Below are positions 58,567 through 64,000 of a DNA stretch of 64,000 nucleotides, piece after piece. A program made the position numbers and the translations under genes. Where the stretch lies: positions 310,001-374,000 of the forward strand of contig JAKVOU010000001.1 in assembly GCA_022482625.1 (NCBI GenBank). The letters are read 5' to 3'. The DNA is from Spirochaetia bacterium (GTDB taxonomy: Bacteria; Spirochaetota; Spirochaetia; Sphaerochaetales; Sphaerochaetaceae). The notes under the pieces are model-generated. The model was not told the origin of the DNA, searched no databases, and saw only the letters and a program-made list of their open reading frames with translations. Position 1 is the stretch's first letter. Every line of letters starts with the position of its first letter.

Positions 58567-59301
58567 ATGCTTACTGTACTAGAAAACGAAAAACTAAAAG
58601 TACAGATCAATTCAATAGGTGCCGAGCTTTGGTCGGTTATAGACAAAAAGACTGGATATGAATATATCTGGCAAGGAAATGAATCTGTCTGGGAATGGCG
58701 AGCTCCAATTTTGTTTCCCCAATGTGGCGCATATCCTGATGGTTATATACAGGATAACAGACGATATCACTTGCAGATGCATGGTTTTGCCAGAGAAAAA
58801 GCCTTTTCTTTCATACATCCAGGAACCTTTTGCCTTGAATCAGATAAATCCACATATCTATGTTATCCCTATGATTTTTCCCTGGTCGTTTCGTTTGTGC
58901 TCAACGACCGGACATTGACACAGACAGCTTTGCTTACAAATACAGGAAAGTCCTTTATGCCGTTTTCATTGGGCTTTCATACAGGATATAACAAATTTCC
59001 AGATACCAGATTACGACTGGGAGACAGAGAAACCTTGCTGGATGATGAACAGCTTTCCGTAACACGGTTTTTCCATGGGCTGCAAACAGGCGACTTCGGA
59101 TTATCTGACCTAGTCCACGTCAAAACTGAAGGATGTGTGTCTCTTGTACTTTGGTCCGCAAAAAACGGACATGATTGCATGGCCTGCCTCGAACCAAGGA
59201 CAGACCAAGCCTGCACCAGGACAGGCTTTCCGTTTTCAAAGACATTGCAGGCAGGGGCAACATATATACTGAGACAAGGCATTGAGTTTTTTCCTGGATA
59301 G
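58567..59301 (+). CDS. Aldose 1-epimerase-like protein
   Basis: 244 residues from ATG 58567 (GGAG upstream). GalM/YeaD/LacX-type beta-sandwich: Met-His-Gly-Phe-Ala-Arg near 72 and Leu-Gly-Phe-His-Thr-Gly-Tyr near 140 carry the histidines of the family; Phe-Pro-Gln-Cys-Gly near 52. LacX/YeaD-like members are shorter than GalM, as here. It probably interconverts the anomers of a sugar or sugar phosphate used by this island. Confidence 0.83.
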   Translation: MLTVLENEKLKVQINSIGAELWSVIDKKTGYEYIWQGNESVWEWRAPILFPQCGAYPDGYIQDNRRYHLQMHGFAREKAFSFIHPGTFCLESDKSTYLCYPYDFSLVVSFVLNDRTLTQTALLTNTGKSFMPFSLGFHTGYNKFPDTRLRLGDRETLLDDEQLSVTRFFHGLQTGDFGLSDLVHVKTEGCVSLVLWSAKNGHDCMACLEPRTDQACTRTGFPFSKTLQAGATYILRQGIEFFPG

Positions 59302-59432
59302 CATGAAATAAATGAAACCGGTCGCAAAATGATTTTTCCATGGATTTATCAATGGATGTAACTTCTTTCCAGAAAAGATACTGATCTTTTGCTTGTAAAC
59401 CTAGTTCAATGGCGTTACAATCTATCTATTGG

Positions 59433-59463
59433 GATTTTAAATTATAAATTAAATTAAATTATA
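59433..59463. promoter_or_regulatory. A+T-rich repeat before the ROK gene, candidate ROK operator
   Basis: Repeated AAATT/AATTAAAT units (three tandem copies of AAATT with one or two spacer bases) end 16 bp before the ROK ATG. A similar AATTAAAT-containing stretch lies after the tctC promoter (62773-62800). NagC/Mlc-type ROK repressors bind A+T-rich palindromes, so these may be their sites. Confidence 0.35.
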
Positions 59464-59478
59464 TATCGGGAGAGCTCT

Positions 59479-60690
59479 ATGAAGACTGGAAACAACCTGA
59501 CGAAGGCAAAGATGCTGAACGATGAGCTGATCAAATCGATACTATTTAAGTTCGGTCCTATTTCCAGAGGAGAGATTGCAAGTCTCCTTTCATTGACGCT
59601 TCCTACCATTACAACGAAAATCAAATCGATGCTCAAGGAAAAGCTAGTAGTTGAAGTACCGGTGCAATTCAAGGGGCAACAAAACCCCGGTCGACCTTCG
59701 CTTGCAATTGAGTATAATCCAAAGGCCCGTTATTTTTTCGGAGTGGAGAAAGCTCCATATTGCACACCAATCGTGCTATGTGATCTGAAAGGAACCTTGG
59801 TCGATTCCTGTGTCCTTGATCCCTGTGAAGATGATTATGGACGCTTTCTCAACTCTGTTGCAGATGGAATAAAAAAACTTATCAAGATGCATAATCTTTC
59901 TCAGAAAAAGATTGTCGGCATCGGCGTAGGGTTACCAGGTCTTGTAGATACCAAGGCAGGTATACTTAAGACAGGAGCTTTCAGCCATTGGCATGACAAG
60001 CCAATTGCTGAAGACCTGAACAAACTGCTGGGTTTCCCTGTGGTCATTGAAAACAATGTCAAGGCTCGGGCCATAGCAAAGGAACTGATGATTCCTTCGA
60101 TAGGCAGTGAAAGCTTTGCATACTTTTTTGTTGCCAGAGGTGTTTCCTGTCCTTTTGTACGGAGAAGTCAGATCAATGGCCTGATTTCAGTTACAAGCGG
60201 AGAAGCCGGCCACATGATCATTGAGCCTGAAGGGCCTGTCTGTCCTGTCTGCGGCAACAAAGGCTGCATTGATGCCGTTGCGTGTGACAGGATATTGCTT
60301 GATGCTTGTCGAGCTGCCATAGAAGAAAGAAAAGCTCCCTTGCTGGCGCAGATTTGTCCAGAATCGGAACAACTTACCATTGATGATATTCTCAAAGCGG
60401 AAGAGCAGGGTGATACGTTTGTCCTTACGCAGATACATCATCTACTTAGTCTGCTGAGCATCGGACTTGCAAATATCACGAATCTTATAAGTCCGCAGAC
60501 AATTTTCATTGATGCGCAGATTCTGACCCCAGTCCAGAATCAAGTGGAATTTGAGGAAATGACAAGAAAGATGATCTTTGATACCAATATCGATGCAGTA
60601 AAATTTCAGTTTCTTCCTTATGATCTGCATAGAGGTGCACACTGTGCCGCTCTGTTGGCACTTAAGGAACTGTTCATCAATGTAAATTGA
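59479..60690 (+). CDS. ROK-family transcriptional repressor
   Basis: 403 residues; GGGAG before ATG 59479. A winged HTH occupies the first ~75 residues (Ile-Ser-Arg-Gly-Glu-Ile-Ala...Thr-Leu-Pro-Thr-Ile-Thr), then a ROK sugar-binding domain: Gly-Ile-Gly-Val-Gly-Leu-Pro-Gly near 152, Gly-Glu-Ala-Gly-His-Met near 241, and the zinc motif Cys-Pro-Val-Cys-Gly-Asn-Lys-Gly-Cys-Ile-Asp near 255-265. The kinase Glu-Asn-Asp is Glu-Asn-Asn (near 195), so it is probably not a kinase. XylR/NagC-like repressor sensing a sugar; likely targets are itself and the divergent tctC/sulfatase region. Confidence 0.9.
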   Translation: MKTGNNLTKAKMLNDELIKSILFKFGPISRGEIASLLSLTLPTITTKIKSMLKEKLVVEVPVQFKGQQNPGRPSLAIEYNPKARYFFGVEKAPYCTPIVLCDLKGTLVDSCVLDPCEDDYGRFLNSVADGIKKLIKMHNLSQKKIVGIGVGLPGLVDTKAGILKTGAFSHWHDKPIAEDLNKLLGFPVVIENNVKARAIAKELMIPSIGSESFAYFFVARGVSCPFVRRSQINGLISVTSGEAGHMIIEPEGPVCPVCGNKGCIDAVACDRILLDACRAAIEERKAPLLAQICPESEQLTIDDILKAEEQGDTFVLTQIHHLLSLLSIGLANITNLISPQTIFIDAQILTPVQNQVEFEEMTRKMIFDTNIDAVKFQFLPYDLHRGAHCAALLALKELFINVN

Positions 60691-60719
60691 ACTTTGCCGT
60701 CCCTGCATTAAAATCGAGA

Positions 60720-60757
60720 AGATCGGGTTCCCTAGGCAAACCTAGGGAATCCGATCT
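60720..60757. terminator. Long hairpin between convergent ROK and sulfatase genes
   Basis: Arms 60720-60736 and 60741-60757 pair over 17 bp with one G-T wobble and a 4-nt loop. There is no long T-run, so it may act as a bidirectional stop or RNA 3' protector. Confidence 0.75.
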
Positions 60758-60779
60758 GTTCAATTACCCTGATATTCTT

Positions 60780-62543
60780 CTATTTGTATCTGCTGTTGAG
60801 AATAACAGCACGTTTTACGTTTTTCAGATGTCCTGGATCGACTGATAATTCAGTCAACTGCAGTAAATCCTCATAAGTGAGGTGAGTGCTCACAGGAAAA
60901 GTCTTTTTCAGAAGTGCGGGTAGCTGTTTGCCCCCATCCTTAAGCAGACGCTTGAGACAACAGTACATGTTGATGGCTTCCTGTGTCCAAGAATAGGCAT
61001 GGACAAGTTCCTGCTCGATACCGGAAAACTTGATCTCTTCTTTCAGAGCCCTGAGCTTCCCTACAGTCATTTGACCGTCTTTCTGCAATCCATATCGGCC
61101 ATAGAGTTCCTCAGGGGCATCAGCTTCGTAAAGCTTCTTGCTCATTTCATTGAGTAATCTGGTTTCCAATTCAGGATCGTCAATAGGAGAAAGTTGTCCT
61201 GGATCAGTTTCTGTATCAAAAAGCAAATCGCCATAATTTGTACTGTCAACAGGGCCGTCGATTCCCTTGACCTTCATTGTCTTGCATCCTTTTGTAAAGG
61301 TGAAAGGCTTTGCAAGTTCAATTTCCTGCAATTCGTCAGTACTGAAGAAATTTCTCATATGAGTCGGCATAAGCGTATACTCATAGAAATTACAATCTCT
61401 TTCCGGCGCATGCATATAGGTATACCTACCGTCGGTAATATTGATCTGCTTTCCATGATAGCCATAAAGGATATAGTCATGGACAGAACTGTCTTCTTTG
61501 ATGACAGGGACCAACGATTTGCCGTCCATTTCCTTGGGCAATGCAATGCCGAAGAAATCAAGGATGGTAGCCGGCAAATCAATTGTCTGGGTAAGGGCAC
61601 TTCTGTGTTGACCTTTCAATTTGAACCGCGGGTCATAGATAAAGAGCGGTGTCCTTGCAAGCTCATCATAAACCGGCATGCGTCCCTTGGCCCACCAACC
61701 ATGTTCACCTAGGAGATACCCATGGTCGGTATTTACGATCAGCAGGGTATCCTTCCACATGTCATGGGCATCCATGAAATCGAGGACCTTTCCAAGATAG
61801 GTATCACACATGGTAATCAAAGCCGCATAATAATTGCGTACCTGTGTGACCGTATCAGCATCTTCTGTAACAAAGTAGTAGGGAGGCCAATCAGAAACAG
61901 CAGCATCAGGTTTTATCTCAAAGGCCTTGCGATAAGCTTCCTGGGTAAAGAATGGCTCATGTGGGTCAAACGTTTCAATCTGAAGGAACCAGTTGTCCTC
62001 TGCAACATTGCGGGAAAGGAATTCAAGGCCATGCCTGAACGTAGTTGCCTGAGGCATCCTTTCTTCACTAGTGATATATTTTCTGTTGGACTGGTCCTGG
62101 AATTCTTTTTTTTCATGGTAGACAATGTCCTGCTTGCCTCGCAATTGTTCAATAAGTTCTGGATAGACTTTCCAAGGGTCGCCTTCCTGTCCTCGTGAGC
62201 ATTCCCATGAACTATATCGTGTATGATAGGTACAGCCTCCGTCTTCCCAATAGTGGTAGTGATCAGATATGAGATGGGAATAGATACCGTTTTGTTTGAG
62301 CATCTCAGGCATAGAGTTGTCATACGGTTCCATAGGGCCCCAGCTACGGTGAAGGAAATTATACCTTCCGGTATGGAGTTCTCTTCTTGCAGGCATACAG
62401 GGCATGCTGCCTACATATTGACAATCAAAGGTAAGGGAGTTGTCAGCCAATCGCTTGAAATTTGGCGTTGGAATCCAATTGCATCCGTAGGGTTCCAGCA
62501 TCCTTCTGTTAAGGGAATCAAACATTACCATTATTGCTTTCAT
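60780..62543 (-). CDS. Cytoplasmic Cys-type sulfatase
   Basis: 587 residues. ATG 62543 has GAGGAG upstream; the frame runs to 62588 without support. The formylglycine motif C49-M-P-A-R53 is followed by Glu-Leu-His-Thr-Gly-Arg; metal residues are near the start (Met-Phe-Asp-Ser-Leu-Asn) and in Asn-Thr-Asp-His-Gly-Tyr near 269-274 with Gly-Trp-Trp-Ala-Lys-Gly-Arg. No signal peptide, so the substrate must enter the cell. Maturation requires a formylglycine-generating enzyme or anaerobic maturase (not in this window). It removes sulfate, or possibly acts as a phosphonate-monoester hydrolase, a sister group. Convergent to ROK and divergent from the transporter. Confidence 0.88.
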   Translation of the reverse strand: MKAIMVMFDSLNRRMLEPYGCNWIPTPNFKRLADNSLTFDCQYVGSMPCMPARRELHTGRYNFLHRSWGPMEPYDNSMPEMLKQNGIYSHLISDHYHYWEDGGCTYHTRYSSWECSRGQEGDPWKVYPELIEQLRGKQDIVYHEKKEFQDQSNRKYITSEERMPQATTFRHGLEFLSRNVAEDNWFLQIETFDPHEPFFTQEAYRKAFEIKPDAAVSDWPPYYFVTEDADTVTQVRNYYAALITMCDTYLGKVLDFMDAHDMWKDTLLIVNTDHGYLLGEHGWWAKGRMPVYDELARTPLFIYDPRFKLKGQHRSALTQTIDLPATILDFFGIALPKEMDGKSLVPVIKEDSSVHDYILYGYHGKQINITDGRYTYMHAPERDCNFYEYTLMPTHMRNFFSTDELQEIELAKPFTFTKGCKTMKVKGIDGPVDSTNYGDLLFDTETDPGQLSPIDDPELETRLLNEMSKKLYEADAPEELYGRYGLQKDGQMTVGKLRALKEEIKFSGIEQELVHAYSWTQEAINMYCCLKRLLKDGGKQLPALLKKTFPVSTHLTYEDLLQLTELSVDPGHLKNVKRAVILNSRYK

Positions 62544-62945
62544 CAGTCGTTCTCCTCGTAGATGGTTACAATCTGATAGCTGCATCAATAAAAAAAAGAA
62601 TATCCATGTCGCTTCGGAAAGGGAAATCCGAAGTCATGCTTCACACTAACAGAAATCATTCAGCAAGTCAATCTAGAATTTATTTCCAGCTATTGAAAGG
62701 AATAGATATGCAGTTAAAAAATTTATTTTTTCTTTTGACAAAACAGTAACCTGGGGTTATCATACTTATGTAAATTTAATTAAATAAATTAAAAAAATAA
62801 AAATCTGATTGAATCCTGCATCAATCAAAAGAAGTATCTGGCCTTTACAGGGAAAAGGGAATGAGCATATGTTGCAACTCATGGAAATATAATGATAAAG
62901 CCACATATGAAGTTTTTAGCGCATCAACCAATGGAGGTTTGCAAA
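62544..62945. other. Divergent regulatory region between sulfatase and tctC
   Basis: 402 bp with no credible gene. It contains the tctC promoter (62735-62763), an A+T-rich AATTAAAT stretch (62773-62800) similar to the one before the ROK gene, and GGAGG (62935-62939) before the tctC start. The sulfatase promoter on the other strand is not obvious. Confidence 0.6.
62735..62763 (+). promoter_or_regulatory. Promoter of the tctC operon
   Basis: A consensus TTGACA (62735-62740), 17-nt spacer, TATCAT (62758-62763). The strongest-looking promoter in the window; it implies a ~175-nt leader. Confidence 0.7.
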
Positions 62946-63938
62946 ATGAAAAAGAGAGATATCTTGGCAATGATCTGCATGCTGTCAATGGCATCAGCAG
63001 TTTTCGCCAATGGCAAATCAGAGCAGCAGTCTGCTTCTGAAAGTGGAGCAGAGTGGAAACCGGATCATAATATTACCATCCGTGTACCTAATTCTGCCGG
63101 TGGCACAATGGATACCCTGAGCCGAATCTTCGCACAGGGCGTACAGAAAGAAATGGATGTACCTACCGTAGTGAAAAATGTTACAGGTGCAGCCGGTGCC
63201 CTTTGTCTCAATGACCTGAACAAATCAGATCCAAGTATCAGTGAAATGATGGCAAGTGGCATAGCCTTCTTCACATTGACTCCTCTTGTCAACAAGGATG
63301 TAAAGGTTTCATTAGATGACTATGACCCCATTGCCAGCCTTGTAAGTGAGGATTTTGTACTCTATGTTGCTCCCAAGGATACCGGTATTGAAAATTGGGA
63401 TGATTTCCTTGCCTATGCCAAGAAAAACGGCATAACAGCAGGCTGCAATGCACCTGGTGGTGCAACCCACATGCTATTCTCTGCCTTGCTGGGTGATGCA
63501 GGGATCAAATGGAATGCTGTTTCAACTGCAGGTTCAAACAAAGATTTGCTGAATCTTGTGTCAGGCAATGTCGATTGTGTCATAGCGACTGTTTCTGTAG
63601 GAAGCCAATTCGTCGAAGGTGGTATGGTCAAGCCGATTGCCTGTTTCTCGGACGCACCATTTACAGGGTTTGATAATTATACGGTTCCGACGGTATCCAG
63701 CAAAGGATATAACATCGTCTTCAAGTCCAATAATTTCATAATGGTACGTAAGGGAGTACCTCAGGATCATATTGATGCCGTGTACAACGCTTATATGGAT
63801 TACCAGAAAACTGATGAATTCAAGGCTTTGGCCCAAAAAGCAAATTTTACTCCGAATACGATGAACGGAGCGGAAATTCGTAAGAGCGTCAATGATGAAA
63901 AAGACTTTTGCCAAACTTACTATAAGAAATACTATTGA
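62946..63938 (+). CDS. TctC-family solute-binding protein of a tripartite tricarboxylate transporter
   Basis: 330 residues from ATG 62946 (GGAGG 6 nt before). Signal peptide ending Ala-Val-Phe-Ala-Asn-Gly, like the iron-type binding protein at 14.9 kb. The mature part is a Bug/TctC fold: Ile-Arg-Val-Pro-Asn-Ser-Ala-Gly-Gly-Thr-Met-Asp near 49-60 (ligand loop), Asn-Val-Thr-Gly-Ala-Ala-Gly near 79, and Gly-Gly-Ala-Thr-His-Met near 178. These proteins bind carboxylates, but also other anions and sugar acids. Next to a cytoplasmic sulfatase, the cargo may be an acidic or sulfated compound. Confidence 0.9.
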   Translation: MKKRDILAMICMLSMASAVFANGKSEQQSASESGAEWKPDHNITIRVPNSAGGTMDTLSRIFAQGVQKEMDVPTVVKNVTGAAGALCLNDLNKSDPSISEMMASGIAFFTLTPLVNKDVKVSLDDYDPIASLVSEDFVLYVAPKDTGIENWDDFLAYAKKNGITAGCNAPGGATHMLFSALLGDAGIKWNAVSTAGSNKDLLNLVSGNVDCVIATVSVGSQFVEGGMVKPIACFSDAPFTGFDNYTVPTVSSKGYNIVFKSNNFIMVRKGVPQDHIDAVYNAYMDYQKTDEFKALAQKANFTPNTMNGAEIRKSVNDEKDFCQTYYKKYY

Positions 63939-63958
63939 TCGGGTTTAGGAGTTTTGTG

Positions 63959-64000
63959 TTGAAAATCAAATACAAATCCAATTTTATCGCAGGTGTCTGC
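63959..64000 (+). CDS. Start of tctB-like small membrane subunit (cut by window edge)
   Basis: TTG 63959 lies 7 nt after AGGAG (63947-63951); an in-frame GTG at 63956 is too close to the box. Fourteen codons are visible: Leu-Lys-Ile-Lys-Tyr-Lys-Ser-Asn-Phe-Ile-Ala-Gly-Val-Cys, with the Phe-Ile-Ala-Gly start of TctB (DUF1468) subunits. It should be followed by tctA. Too short for certainty, but position after tctC supports it. Confidence 0.6.
   Translation, partial: MKIKYKSNFIAGVC

Noticed and set aside
60720-60757. Attachment site or insertion-element end
   Set aside because: The inverted repeat is a compact 4-nt-loop hairpin between convergent genes; no target duplication or transposase nearby.
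1-64000. CRISPR array, prophage or transposon
   Set aside because: No regular direct repeats with unique spacers, no integrase or transposase reading frames and no capsid, tail or lysis genes were seen.

Overview
Organism. The window looks like the chromosome of an anaerobic, fermentative bacterium, most plausibly a spirochaete of the Sphaerochaeta type. This rests on general impression rather than a marker gene: two solute-binding proteins carry the Phe-Ala-Asn-Gly...Glu signal-peptide end I associate with that group, and there is a complete Rnf complex, a Cys-type sulfatase, oxygen-sensitive 2-hydroxyacyl-CoA dehydratase-type proteins and an outer-membrane-type protein. Base composition is moderate (mid-40s % G+C by eye). 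I see no CRISPR array, insertion sequence or prophage.

Layout. 0-2 kb: end of a 2-hydroxyacyl-CoA dehydratase-like gene and a dehydratase/activase fusion. 2-9.4 kb: tRNA-Met(CAU), thioredoxin, small zinc ribbon, CYTH phosphatase/cyclase, acyltransferase, parvulin, TPR lipoprotein, extended UPRTase, adenylate kinase, RNase HI. 9.4-11.3 kb: TetR regulator divergent from a FucO-type alcohol dehydrogenase. 11.4-16 kb: an iron-type ABC importer (binding protein, hairpin, fused double permease with a large extracytoplasmic insert, ATPase). 16-20.3 kb: a two-gene version of the giant double-activase/DUF2229/dehydratase proteins. 20.4-35.8 kb: HELTH outer-membrane protein, ThiI and cysteine desulfurase, AroB, an LMW-phosphatase relative without its nucleophile, a frameshifted GH31, a frameshifted DEAH helicase, HisS, PcnB, and a P-loop/Asp23-like fusion. 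36-41.2 kb: rnfCDGEAB. 41.2-51.6 kb: a GH57-like protein with lost nucleophile, prfB with its programmed +1 frameshift, FtsY, two exported proteins, a LolCDE-like ABC module, RNase Z.

51.7-64 kb is the most interesting part. A LacI regulator heads a tightly coupled set encoding a divergent phosphofructokinase, a class II aldolase and a TIM, followed by a LarA (nickel-pincer racemase) homologue, a TauE/SafE exporter, an aldose-epimerase-like protein and a ROK repressor. Convergent to these is a cytoplasmic Cys-type sulfatase, divergent from a tripartite tricarboxylate transporter (tctC, start of tctB). I read this as a candidate catabolic island for a sulfated or acidic sugar derivative: import by TctABC, desulfation in the cytoplasm, epimerisation, phosphorylation, aldol cleavage to trioses, and export of a sulfur oxyanion by TauE. 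The pathway is inference; the genes and their coupling are visible.

Energy and redox fit together: Rnf would supply reduced ferredoxin to, or draw it from, the dehydratase/activase systems. Several genes (rnhA, aroB, rnz, the HELTH protein) start about 7 nt after a -10 box and lack a Shine-Dalgarno sequence, which suggests leaderless mRNAs.
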